Positions 1 to 7,598 of a stretch of DNA of 64,000 nt are shown here, in pieces; position 1 is the first letter of the stretch, and every line of letters begins with the position of its first letter. The notes below the pieces were generated by a model. It had not been told where the DNA came from and searched no databases. It worked only from the letters and a program-made list of their open reading frames with translations. The position numbers and the translations under genes are program-made. Origin of the DNA: Candidatus Nitronereus thalassa (GTDB lineage Bacteria > Nitrospirota > Nitrospiria > Nitrospirales > UBA8639); NCBI RefSeq assembly GCF_032191465.1, contig NZ_JAQOUE010000001.1:1550001-1614000 (forward strand), read 5' to 3'.

Positions 1-1229
1 AACACCTCCATGATCGGATCTCGCTGAAAATCGGAAACGGGAATCCTCAGAAACCGTAACAAGGACTGGACATACGGAAACTCCGCAAGTGACCGCTGCA
101 TGGTACTATTGAAGGTAATTCCATGTTCCGCGAAGACACGAGGAAGAATATGTTCATATCCCGATAAGGTCCGTCCCACCACACCAATGTCTCGCAAAGG
201 AATTTGGCACTCCTCTGTGTAGCGTAAAATTTCTTTGGCCACGAACCGAATTTCATCTTCAGTTCCAGAGGTCTGAATGACCCGACACTCCGGCATGGAA
301 GATTCAGGAAATGATTTGCTTCCAAGAACTTCATCGTCAATTAACTGGCTGGGCGAGGACACCGAGTCATACGATGGCTGGAAACGGCCTGCATCATCCT
401 TTCCCTTATGGCCAAAGACTGTACGCAGCATTGTCCGCTCTGCCGATCCTGGAATATGTTGAACCCTTCCTCCACTCAAACCAAGAAGATGACGATCAAA
501 AAATTGTTGAGCAAAATGATAAGCGGGATGATGCAGATCGAGCGGAAACAACACTGATGTGGGAAAGGTCTGGGCAATCGCATGAAGAAGGTCCAACTGG
601 ACCTGCGTCAGATCATAAAATCCGTAATACCAGATATGCCCCTGTTGGGAAAGAAAGGGTGAAGTGGACACACTGGCCGTCGCCATCCCCGCCACATCAT
701 CACAATCAAAATTCCGACTCTGTTGTTGTTCCTGGCCAAACCCATCATACAGCTTCAACACAGTGGGACTGATTGGATCAACCTCGCTCCCACTTTGAAA
801 GAGGGCGTCCCGTGCCAAGACAGCATCAACGGCCCCATTTTTCAAATCTTTGATCGTGCTCCAGAGGGCAGCCCATCCTCCTGGCATATCCGATAATCTT
901 GCTAATTGCGGCAAAGCAGCACTTCGCCTTCGTAGAAGATAATGAATCCATTCGTGAAAAAAATTATTCGATCGAAAACCATTGGCAAACGTGTGACCCT
1001 GCTCTTCGACGACACGAAGGGAGAGTTGGAAAAATGTCAGGAGATGGACGTTGAATAGTGAGAGCTCTCGTTCTGCGCACAAAGCCCATTGCAGACGAAA
1101 CCTAACATATTCCGAAGGCACGACAATCGTCAGAGGAATGGTAGGAGCATGAGAACGAAAGGAGTGGAGGTGTTCAGCTAACGCGTCTTCAAGGTCGGAA
1201 TACAGCGGGCCTGTTACAACATGAAGCAT
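1..1229 (-). CDS. AddB-like PD-(D/E)XK nuclease/helicase-family protein, N-terminal part (runs off left edge)
   Basis: About 409 residues are visible before the frame leaves the window; no stop occurs in this frame down to base 1. The protein begins MLHVVTGPLYSDLEDALAEH and continues with a VVPSEYVRFRLQWAL segment and an LLTFFQLSLRVVEEQG segment, the pattern of the N-terminal helicase-like domain of AddB/RexB-type subunits (VPn..l...l, then Tf..la). A later GTEDEIRFVAKEILRY segment matches the region where this family resumes after its first domain. AddB-type proteins resect or repair double-strand breaks with an AddA helicase partner; the nuclease domain would lie at the C-terminus outside the window. 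No classical P-loop is seen in the visible part, as is common in AddB-like proteins. The ATG at 1229 has no strong ribosome binding site and follows the 61-aa gene by 56 bases, so it is probably read with it. Family assignment is by motif memory only. Confidence 0.7.
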   Translation of the reverse strand, partial: MLHVVTGPLYSDLEDALAEHLHSFRSHAPTIPLTIVVPSEYVRFRLQWALCAERELSLFNVHLLTFFQLSLRVVEEQGHTFANGFRSNNFFHEWIHYLLRRRSAALPQLARLSDMPGGWAALWSTIKDLKNGAVDAVLARDALFQSGSEVDPISPTVLKLYDGFGQEQQQSRNFDCDDVAGMATASVSTSPFLSQQGHIWYYGFYDLTQVQLDLLHAIAQTFPTSVLFPLDLHHPAYHFAQQFFDRHLLGLSGGRVQHIPGSAERTMLRTVFGHKGKDDAGRFQPSYDSVSSPSQLIDDEVLGSKSFPESSMPECRVIQTSGTEDEIRFVAKEILRYTEECQIPLRDIGVVGRTLSGYEHILPRVFAEHGITFNSTMQRSLAEFPYVQSLLRFLRIPVSDFQRDPIMEV

Positions 1230-1285
1230 CGGGGGATAGGCAGCCTATCTTCGCGTTGTCAAGGAGGTAATTTTGGGGAAGGAGT

Positions 1286-1471
1286 TTATCCAGTTTCGGG
1301 GCCAATCAATTCCCCATTGCAATCGGTACATCCCCACTCCGCATCGATAAATTTCATGGGTTCGCCACAAAAGGGACATTCGGGGGCGGGACCACTGGCC
1401 ATCGGTGGAAGAACGGGAAGTTCAATATCCAGCTCATCCTCATCCATGCCAAATGGGCGATCGTTGCTCAT
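1286..1471 (-). CDS. Small zinc-ribbon protein (61 aa)
   Basis: This 61-residue protein has an acidic, proline-rich first half (GMDEDELDIELPVLPP) and a second half with two cysteine pairs, CPFCGEPM and CTDCNGE, about 16 residues apart: a typical zinc ribbon. Such proteins bind one zinc and usually serve as protein- or nucleic-acid-contact modules; no specific function can be read from it. It sits 18 bases downstream of the thioredoxin-fold gene and 56 bases upstream of the AddB-like gene on the same strand, so the three probably form one transcript. There is no clear ribosome binding site before its ATG, which fits translational coupling to the gene before it. Confidence 0.7.
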   Translation of the reverse strand: MSNDRPFGMDEDELDIELPVLPPMASGPAPECPFCGEPMKFIDAEWGCTDCNGELIGPETG

Positions 1472-1489
1472 AAGAGTATGGAAGGGGAA

Positions 1490-1744
1490 CTACCCACTCC
1501 GCCCAGCCAGAGCTTTCTCGATACTTTGACGGGTCGGAACGCCCACAAAGGTCAATCGACCATTGATAATGGAGGCAGGGACGGCACGAACTGAATGGCG
1601 ATCGGCAAGTTCTTGTCCGTCAGGGGTACTGATATCAATCTCGCGATAACTGAAGCTGTGCTTCACACGCATTTGCTTCCAAAGACTTTTTGCCGATGGA
1701 CAAGCTGAACAGGTAGAAGACACGAGCAAGGTCACATTGGCCAT
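1490..1744 (-). CDS. Glutaredoxin/thioredoxin-fold protein (84 aa)
   Basis: An 84-residue protein with the compact glutaredoxin layout: strand VTLLVSSTCSACPSAKSLW at the N-terminus with a CSAC redox pair at residues 12-15, then FSYREIDI, then a VRAVPASIINGRLTFVG segment containing the cis-proline (VPAS) that faces the active site. The fold and CxxC motif point to a cytoplasmic thiol-disulfide oxidoreductase or electron carrier; the substrate is unknown. AAAGGAG lies a few bases upstream of the ATG. It heads a probable operon with the zinc-ribbon gene and the AddB-like gene, an unusual mix of redox and DNA-repair functions. It could also be called a mini-thioredoxin; the CPS residues after the first cysteine are not the classical CPYC. 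Confidence 0.85.
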   Translation of the reverse strand: MANVTLLVSSTCSACPSAKSLWKQMRVKHSFSYREIDISTPDGQELADRHSVRAVPASIINGRLTFVGVPTRQSIEKALAGRSG

Positions 1745-1851
1745 AGGAAAACTCTCCTTTAAGAACTAGAGAGCTAATGATAACACTGCAGGAAATGGAG
1801 CCGCAACCAGTGCTCCTAAGTGCGGGAGTACAGGGGAAAGAGGCCGGGATT

Positions 1852-2199
1852 CTATGCCAACACAGGCTTGGCCGACCGGAGAGCGTGTTCCTCGGAATCA
1901 AACACCGGGATAATTTTGGGAAGTTGGGTCATTTCTAGAATTCGCATCACGGTCCCACTAGGTTTGAGTATACAAAATTCAATATTTTTGACTTTAGCTT
2001 GTTCAAATCCCAACGCCAATAGCCCTAATCCGGCGCTATCCAGATAGGCCAATTCTTCAATATTCAGCACAATTTTCCTGGGATTTTTCTCGCGGGCCTT
2101 CGCCAACGCATCTTGGAAATCTTTTCTGACATCAAAGACTAATTTTCCGCTTAATGAAATAATGACCGTTTGACCAACCACACGTTCCGTCATTTTCAT
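1852..2199 (-). CDS. STAS-domain anti-sigma factor antagonist
   Basis: A single STAS domain of 115 residues, similar in length to SpoIIAA/RsbV. The motif LAYLDSAGLGLLAL at about residues 50-63 contains the DSAGLG element whose serine is phosphorylated by the partner anti-sigma kinase in known members. Proteins of this family bind and release serine-kinase anti-sigma factors in stress or sporulation-type partner-switching circuits. No RsbW-like kinase or PP2C phosphatase lies nearby, so partners must be encoded elsewhere. AGGAGACATCT precedes the ATG of MKMTER, which fixes the start. A second STAS protein at 15478-15834 lacks this serine. The gene stands alone, with a 208-base gap before the NarL-type regulator downstream. 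Confidence 0.9.
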   Translation of the reverse strand: MKMTERVVGQTVIISLSGKLVFDVRKDFQDALAKAREKNPRKIVLNIEELAYLDSAGLGLLALGFEQAKVKNIEFCILKPSGTVMRILEMTQLPKIIPVFDSEEHALRSAKPVLA

Positions 2200-2407
2200 A
2201 GATGTCTCCTATCTATTTTTCGGATTTATTCCCGCTCTTTGGAAATCCATGGTTAATAATTCGGCATTAATACGAATGAACTAAAGGCATTTGGTCGATT
2301 TTTTGAGCGGAAAGTGGGCCGAAGCCATGAAGAGAAAATAGGACCTCCATGGGAACCCTGGCTTAGGAGCTAGACAACGGGAGAGAAGCAAAGAAGCCTC
2401 ACTAGGC

Positions 2408-3082
2408 CTAGGGATGAGGCTCTAACTCAATGATCCCTTTGCGAATGGCGAGAATGGCGGCTTGCGTACGGTCGTAGACATGAAGTTTGTGGAAGATATT
2501 TCTGACGTGGTTCTTCACGGTTTTCTCACTCAGATCCAGAACATTGGCAATTTCCTTGTTGGTCTTACCATCGGCTACCAGACGAAGCACCGTAATCTCG
2601 CGCTCCGTCAGATCATGTTCGAGTAAGGACTTTCTCTTACCTTTCCCTTCAGATAACAGGGAAAACTCGGCCAAGATTTTACTGGCGACAGAGGGGTGAA
2701 TCAGGGATTCCCCCCTGGAAATGGCGCGAATCGCAGCCAGGATTTCCGTGGAATCGGAATCTTTCAATAGATACCCCGTGGCCCCGGCTCGCACTAAATC
2801 AAAAATATACTGCTGATCTTCATACATGGTGAGAGCAATAATGCCAATATGAGGCATTTCGCGTTTAATGATGCGCGTGGCTTCCACCCCGGTCATCCCC
2901 GGCATGCTCACATCCATAACAATGACATCAGGCAATAATTGCCTGGCTTTTTCCACGGCCTCGCCGCCATCCTTGGCTTCCCCGACAATTTCAATTTCTT
3001 CTTTGGTCTCCAATATGGCGGATAAGCCTTCCCGCACGACACGATGATCATCCGTGATTAATACCTTAATTTTCTTGGTCAT
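2408..3082 (-). CDS. NarL/FixJ-type response regulator
   Basis: 224 residues: an N-terminal receiver domain (KVLITDDHRVVREGL with the acidic pair, VIVMDVSMPGMTG with the phospho-acceptor aspartate, GIIALTMYED, GYLLKDS with the lysine) followed by a LuxR/GerE helix-turn-helix (LTEREITVLRLVADGKTNKE, then LSEKTVKNHV). It should bind DNA as a dimer when phosphorylated. I start at the ATG of MTKKIKV; an ATG four codons upstream (3094) is also possible. The start lies inside the 3' end of the kinase gene, overlapping it by 17 bases, so the two are translationally coupled and form a cognate pair. The regulon cannot be inferred from the sequence. Confidence 0.95.
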   Translation of the reverse strand: MTKKIKVLITDDHRVVREGLSAILETKEEIEIVGEAKDGGEAVEKARQLLPDVIVMDVSMPGMTGVEATRIIKREMPHIGIIALTMYEDQQYIFDLVRAGATGYLLKDSDSTEILAAIRAISRGESLIHPSVASKILAEFSLLSEGKGKRKSLLEHDLTEREITVLRLVADGKTNKEIANVLDLSEKTVKNHVRNIFHKLHVYDRTQAAILAIRKGIIELEPHP

Positions 3083-4238
3083 GCTGAAGCACATCCTTTC
3101 TTCCTAAAGGAATGCGCACCGTAATCGTAGTGCCTTTCCCTTTACTGGATTGCAACCGGGCTTCACCGCCGAGCAATTTAGCGCGCTCCTTCATGCCTCG
3201 AAGCCCAAAATGGTCCCACTTTTCCGGATCTCGGGATACGGCTTGCACATCAAACCCCACCCCATTGTCACGAATCGAGGCCGTGAGCATATCATGATTC
3301 ACTACGATGTGTACAAACGCTTGAGATGCCTTGGCATGTTTGGATGAATTCTGGAGAGCTTCCTGGACGATTCGAAAGAGGAATACTTTCGTTTTAGGAG
3401 GTAAAGACAAATCATCCCCCTGAAAATCAAACTCCACTTTTACGCGATGTTGCTCTTCAAACGATTTCAAGAAATTCGACAACGCTGAGAATAAATCAAG
3501 TTTTTCTTCTTGCCCGGGGCGTAAGTTAAACACCACCTGACGCGTTTCCTGAATTCCATGTTTCAATTGGGCTTTGGCTTCCCGCATCAAATCCGACGAC
3601 TTCGTGGGATTTTGAGCCACCAACTCCGCACAGAGTTCCATTTTAAAATTCACGCCGACCAACGTTTGCACCAAGCCATCATGAATTTCACAGGCAATTC
3701 GCGTTCGCTCTTCATGCACCGCTCGTTCCGCCTCTTCTTTCACAAAACGTTGAAATAAAGACTGATACCGAGTGAGAGTTTTTTCAATTTCCGTGGTGGC
3801 CCGAATACGGGCTTCTATGAGTTGCCACATAAATTTGGCACTGGCTCCTCCGATCACGGCCAAATTCGGCCTCCTCACCTTGAGTAACGCCAACTCCACC
3901 TTTGGGTTTCCGGTGACATCAATGATCAGATCCACGTCTTTGCGCTTGAGCAAATCCCGATAGTCCTTGATCACCGGCACTCCAAATTGTTGAGCTAATT
4001 TGGTCCCTGACGTCCGTGGTTTACTTTCGGCTAGACCCACGATGCGGGCCAATGGGTCTTGAGCAAAGATTTCCATGAGGGCTTTTCCGCCTTTCCCGCC
4101 ACCAATAATGGCAACGCGGGTAGGATGGCCCGACCTGGAACGCACACCTTTTGATTTTGAGGATGGTTGTGGAGAAAGAGATCGAGGAACGGCCTTCTTA
4201 CTCAAGGGACGTTTTGCCGTAATAGCTGAAGGAGGCAT
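3066..4238 (-). CDS. Histidine kinase (HisKA_3 type) with N-terminal Rossmann-like sensor domain
   Basis: 390 residues with no membrane segment. After a basic Ser/Pro-rich leader (1-40) comes a Rossmann-type nucleotide-binding domain: RVAIIGGGKGGKALMEIF at 41-58 with the GGGKGG turn, then IVGLAESKP and DVDLIIDVTGNPKVE, the pattern of oxidoreductase/homoserine-dehydrogenase-like NAD(P) domains. A helix leads to the NarX/DegS-type dimerisation box EIHDGLVQTLVGVNFKM with the phospho-histidine at about residue 186, and to an ATPase domain with SIRDNGVGFD and HFGLRGMKERAKLLGG. The protein is therefore a soluble kinase that may sense a dinucleotide or redox state; that function is inference. It overlaps the NarL-type regulator gene. 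It begins 61 bases downstream of nrdR on the same strand, so co-transcription is possible. Confidence 0.9.
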   Translation of the reverse strand: MPPSAITAKRPLSKKAVPRSLSPQPSSKSKGVRSRSGHPTRVAIIGGGKGGKALMEIFAQDPLARIVGLAESKPRTSGTKLAQQFGVPVIKDYRDLLKRKDVDLIIDVTGNPKVELALLKVRRPNLAVIGGASAKFMWQLIEARIRATTEIEKTLTRYQSLFQRFVKEEAERAVHEERTRIACEIHDGLVQTLVGVNFKMELCAELVAQNPTKSSDLMREAKAQLKHGIQETRQVVFNLRPGQEEKLDLFSALSNFLKSFEEQHRVKVEFDFQGDDLSLPPKTKVFLFRIVQEALQNSSKHAKASQAFVHIVVNHDMLTASIRDNGVGFDVQAVSRDPEKWDHFGLRGMKERAKLLGGEARLQSSKGKGTTITVRIPLGRKDVLQHDQEN

Positions 4239-4299
4239 GAGAGGCTACAATCGAGGGACGATGCGTTTAACCTTTCTGTTGTTAGACATAAAGTCTTGC

Positions 4300-4764
4300 T
4301 TACAACCCACCACGTTCTTGGGCCAAAGATTTAATCGTATCCATGAATTGATCAATGTCTTTAAACTCTTTATACACAGAGGCAAATCGAACATACGCCA
4401 CTTGATCAAGCTGGTGAAGTTCCCGCATCACCTCTTCACCCACCACGCGAGCCGGCACCTCGGATTCACCATATTCTTGAAGACGCTTTTCAATACGCTC
4501 GACGGCGGCTTCAAGGGCCGCGCTGCTTACCGGACGTTTTTCACAGGCTTTTTTGATTCCCGCCATGACTTTATTGCGATCGAAGGTTTCACGGCGATTA
4601 TCCTTTTTGACGAGCACCGGCAGGCTTTCTTCAATACGCTCATACGTGGTGAATCGACGCTTACACTCCAAGCATTCGCGCCTTCGGCGGATCACTTCGC
4701 CTTCACGAGCCGTTCGAGAATCAATAACTTTATCATCAATTCGATTGCAAAAGGGGCATCGCAC
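4300..4764 (-). CDS. nrdR: Transcriptional repressor NrdR
   Basis: 154 residues, the normal length of NrdR. The N-terminal zinc ribbon is intact ([17 protein letters not shown] and [16 protein letters not shown], four cysteines), followed by the ATP-cone domain ([20 protein letters not shown] to [11 protein letters not shown]). NrdR senses ATP/dATP and represses ribonucleotide reductase genes by binding NrdR boxes. No ribonucleotide reductase gene is in the window. It follows glyA by 190 bases on the same strand; that spacer holds no gene and I see no clear terminator, so it may be part of the rplI-glyA transcript. The start codon is the ATG giving MRCPFC, the canonical beginning of the family. 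Confidence 0.97.
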   Translation of the reverse strand: MRCPFCNRIDDKVIDSRTAREGEVIRRRRECLECKRRFTTYERIEESLPVLVKKDNRRETFDRNKVMAGIKKACEKRPVSSAALEAAVERIEKRLQEYGESEVPARVVGEEVMRELHQLDQVAYVRFASVYKEFKDIDQFMDTIKSLAQERGGL

Positions 4765-4954
4765 GTCTGAATAACCTCAGTGTAGAATCAAATGCATGAC
4801 TTGGCACATTTACTATGCCCCACGTCGAATAGCATCACCTGGCTCATTGAAAGTGGGAAAAACCAGACTCTTTTTATGTGGCTCCCTGCGCTTGCAGAGA
4901 GAAAAGTGGGTCGGGTTTTGGGCATGAATAAACAGGACTCAGATGACGATGCCG

Positions 4955-6220
4955 TCATTGTGAGGTTTGAAAGATTGGAAACCGGCTACAGAGGGCTTTC
5001 ACCTCTTTGGCGATTCGTCGATGCACACGACGCTTATCACTCTGCTGCAGAACCTCATCGATCCAGGCGACGATCTGTGACATTTCCCTGAGGCCCATGC
5101 CTCTGGTTGTCACCACTGGAGTGCCGATGCGGACTCCACTCGTAATGGCCGGAGGCCGCTCATCATTGGGCACAGCATTTTTGTTCAGAATAATACCCGC
5201 CGTCTCTAAGGCGGATTCGGCATCTTTGCCAGTCACACCTTTAGATGTCAGGTTCATGAGGAACAAATGGGTGTCCGTCCCGCCTGAAACAACGTGGTAC
5301 CCACGCTCCGTAAACCCGTTGGCTAAGGCCTTGGCATTATCCAAAATGTTCTGTTGATACACTTTGAACTCCGGGGCCAAGGCTTCTTGAAACGCGATCG
5401 CCTTGGCTGCAATCACATGCATCAACGGCCCACCTTGGAGACCAGGGAACACGATTTTGTCAACCGCCTTCGCATGTTCCTCCTTGCACATGACCATTCC
5501 AGCCCGAGGACCGCGCAAGGTTTTATGGGTGGTGGTGGTCACAAAATCGGCATAGGGCACAGGGCTTGGATGCAACCCCGTGGCCACCAAGCCGGAAATA
5601 TGGGCAATATCCACTAACAGATAGGCACCAACCGAATCAGCAATTTGCTTACAACGCGCAAAATCGATAATGCGAGAATAAGCACTCGCCCCTACCACTA
5701 ACATTCGTGGGCGACATTCCTCTGCTGCACGCTGGACGGCATCATAATCAATCAGTTCTGTTTCGGGATTCAGCCCATAGGAATAGGACTGAAAGAGCTT
5801 TCCTGAAAAATTGACTTTGCTGCCATGGGTAAGATGTCCGCCCTGGGAAAGAGCCATCCCCAAAATGGTATCCCCTGGCTTGAGAACCGAAAGATAGGCC
5901 GCCATGTTGGCAGTGGAACCGGAATGCGGTTGCACATTCACATGTTCACAGCCAAACAACTGTTTGGCACGCCCAATGGCAAGGTCTTCCACCGTATCCA
6001 CATGCTCACAGCCACCATAATATCGCCGTCCTGAATACCCTTCGGCATACTTATTGGTCATAAGCGACCCTTGCGCCGCAAGAACAGCCGGACTGGCATA
6101 ATTCTCCGACGCAATCAGCACGAGTTTATCACGCTGACGCTTCTCCTCTGCCCGAATGGCCGCAAACACTTCCGGATCGGTCGACTGAATCGCTTTTAAT
6201 GTACCAACAGCATGTCCCAT
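4955..6220 (-). CDS. glyA: Serine hydroxymethyltransferase
   Basis: 421 residues, full length for bacterial GlyA. The PLP-binding segment [17 protein letters not shown] carries the Schiff-base lysine; [33 protein letters not shown] and [15 protein letters not shown] are family signatures, and [14 protein letters not shown] lies near the C-terminus. The enzyme converts serine and tetrahydrofolate to glycine and 5,10-methylene-tetrahydrofolate in the cytosol. It lies 18 bases downstream of rplI and upstream of nrdR on the minus strand, so it is probably transcribed from the strong promoter before rplI. The start ([12 protein letters not shown]) keeps the expected short N-terminal arm. I see no irregularity. 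Confidence 0.98.
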   Translation of the reverse strand: MGHAVGTLKAIQSTDPEVFAAIRAEEKRQRDKLVLIASENYASPAVLAAQGSLMTNKYAEGYSGRRYYGGCEHVDTVEDLAIGRAKQLFGCEHVNVQPHSGSTANMAAYLSVLKPGDTILGMALSQGGHLTHGSKVNFSGKLFQSYSYGLNPETELIDYDAVQRAAEECRPRMLVVGASAYSRIIDFARCKQIADSVGAYLLVDIAHISGLVATGLHPSPVPYADFVTTTTHKTLRGPRAGMVMCKEEHAKAVDKIVFPGLQGGPLMHVIAAKAIAFQEALAPEFKVYQQNILDNAKALANGFTERGYHVVSGGTDTHLFLMNLTSKGVTGKDAESALETAGIILNKNAVPNDERPPAITSGVRIGTPVVTTRGMGLREMSQIVAWIDEVLQQSDKRRVHRRIAKEVKALCSRFPIFQTSQ

Positions 6221-6238
6221 GGTGAGATTGAGGTTTCC

Positions 6239-6781
6239 TTATGTTTGGGAGGATTCGGTGTCTGAATCTGGGGTTTCAGTCGATTCATTCTCTTCGGCTG
6301 ATTCTGAGTCTTCATTTTTGGCGGCAGCCTCATCACCGCCCTGTTTGACCAAGGTCACGGAAATTTGCGCCGAGATTTCCCGAAACAACTTAATCGCAAC
6401 CGCAGAAGTGCCCAATTCCTTCAAAGGCTGTCCCAGCTGAATTTTCCGCCGGTCGACCTCAAACCCATCAGCGAGTAACCGTTCCTCAATATCTTTCGAG
6501 GTGATGGACCCAAAGAGCTTACCGTCTTTCCCAGCTTTCACCTCAAAGGTCAGCGAGACTCCGCTCAATTTCTCCGCTTCCCCTTTCATTCCCTCTTCCA
6601 CTTGCTTGGCCTTATGCCCCGTCACCCGCTTGGCATGTTCCAAAGCTTTCACATTCCGGGGGTTGGCTTCCGCCGCTTTTTTTCGAGGCAATAAAAAGTT
6701 CCGAGCGTACCCGTCGGCCACATCAAGGATATCACCTACATAGCCTAAATTGTCGACATTTTCTTGAAGGATCACCTTCAT
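6239..6781 (-). CDS. rplI: 50S ribosomal protein L9 with acidic C-terminal tail
   Basis: The first ~150 residues are a normal L9: MKVILQENVDNLGYVGDILD, then DGYARNFLLPRKKA, the long connecting helix, and the C-terminal RNA-binding domain (GKLFGSITSKDIEERL, DRRKIQLGQPLKELG). L9 binds domain V of 23S rRNA and limits frameshifting. The usual length is about 148; here 180, because about 30 residues rich in Asp, Glu and Ser are added at the end (KNEDSESAEENESTETPDSD). It is not preceded by rpsF/rpsR as in many bacteria. GGGAGGAG lies before the ATG and a consensus-like promoter lies just upstream, so it probably heads an rplI-glyA(-nrdR) operon. Confidence 0.97.
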   Translation of the reverse strand: MKVILQENVDNLGYVGDILDVADGYARNFLLPRKKAAEANPRNVKALEHAKRVTGHKAKQVEEGMKGEAEKLSGVSLTFEVKAGKDGKLFGSITSKDIEERLLADGFEVDRRKIQLGQPLKELGTSAVAIKLFREISAQISVTLVKQGGDEAAAKNEDSESAEENESTETPDSDTESSQT

Positions 6782-6820
6782 CGTGCTTACTCCTCCCTTA
6801 GGTTCTTGACGAAAGAAAGG

Positions 6821-6849
6821 ATATTAAGGACCGCCAGGAGAAATGTCAA
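6821..6849 (-). promoter_or_regulatory. Sigma-70-type promoter for rplI
   Basis: On the minus strand TTGACA (6849-6844) and TAATAT (6826-6821) are separated by exactly 17 bases. The -10 hexamer lies about 40 bases upstream of the rplI ATG, leaving room for a short leader with the GGGAGGAG ribosome binding site. Near-consensus hexamers and position make this one of the clearest promoters in the window. Confidence 0.75.
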
Positions 6850-7012
6850 TTTTGGCAGTCGGCAAGCAGGATAAGATCAACTTGGAAAAATCTGAGAGGT
6901 AAGGGAAGACTAACCGTGACCATTCGGCCAGCTCGTTCTTCGAAGGTCCTATGGGAAAGGGTGTTTGTAAAGAATTTTAGTGTGTGGGCGAAATCCCGAG
7001 TAAAAATTAATG

Positions 7013-7033
7013 GTGGGCGATGCCCACCCCACA
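7013..7033 (-). repeat. REP-like palindrome
   Basis: The minus strand reads GTGGGGTGGGCATCGCCCACC: a short head followed by a 7-bp stem (GGTGGGC/GCCCACC) with a 3-base loop. Hairpins of this make with a GTAG/GTGG-like head are typical of extragenic palindromes spread by REP-associated transposases. Only one copy of this sequence is in the window, so the repeat nature is inferred. Confidence 0.4.
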
Positions 7034-7094
7034 ATATAAATAATAATTCCAATCTTCCTAGACACTCTAATTCACTGTTTACTACAATGCTTTT

Positions 7095-7598
7095 ATGCTA
7101 ACACCAAGGATCACAATCTCTTTTCTCCTCTGCATCTTGCCCCTTGTCATGTTGCTCGGAAACACTAGCCTCGCCGAGAATCTCCTCCATTCTTCCTATA
7201 AAGGAGCAGCGAAGGTTGATCCTGACACTCCGAATCTCACGTCGCTCAATGTCCGCATGAGTCATCAAGCTATTGAGGCTCCAGAAGGGTTAGTGAAAGA
7301 AAGCATGGATTTACCGGGAGTTCGCGCCGCGCGATCAATGATCGCGCCAACCCCCAAAGCCGCAATCCTCGAAGATGACAATCACCATCGCGTGGTGATT
7401 CTTTCGGCATCCGAGGAGGGACAGATTCATGCGCAAGTGCTAGAAGATCTCGACTTTTCTCAAAAAATTCCTTTCATTGCCGCCTGCGCCGACCAACGTG
7501 GCTGTGCTTTTAACCGCCAACCCGTCACCGGGGGGCTGGCCTGCGTGGCCATCTGTGTGCAACAAGCCCTTGACCCTGAGCACGAAGTGGCGCCATGA
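7095..7598 (+). CDS. Secreted protein of unknown function, overlaps the helicase-like gene
   Basis: 167 residues. The N-terminus has a typical signal peptide (basic start, hydrophobic core ISFLLCILPLVMLLGNTSLA, cleavage after SLA likely), so the mature protein should be exported. The mature part has no family I recognise. It contains several cysteines near the C-terminus (AACADQRGCAF and GGLACVAIC) that could form disulfides in the periplasm, and a central VVILSASEEGQIHAQVLEDL segment. Its TGA overlaps the ATG of the next gene (ATGA at 7595-7598), which implies coupled translation with a protein that appears cytoplasmic. No strong ribosome binding site precedes the ATG at 7095. Confidence 0.7.
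   Translation: MLTPRITISFLLCILPLVMLLGNTSLAENLLHSSYKGAAKVDPDTPNLTSLNVRMSHQAIEAPEGLVKESMDLPGVRAARSMIAPTPKAAILEDDNHHRVVILSASEEGQIHAQVLEDLDFSQKIPFIAACADQRGCAFNRQPVTGGLACVAICVQQALDPEHEVAP

Larger units (their letters stand above)
6782..7094. other. Divergent intergenic region between rplI and the secreted-protein gene
   Basis: 313 bases without a convincing gene. It holds the rplI promoter at its left end and one REP-like palindrome near 7013-7033. Short open frames here lack ribosome binding sites. I see no clear plus-strand promoter for the gene at 7095. Confidence 0.6.
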
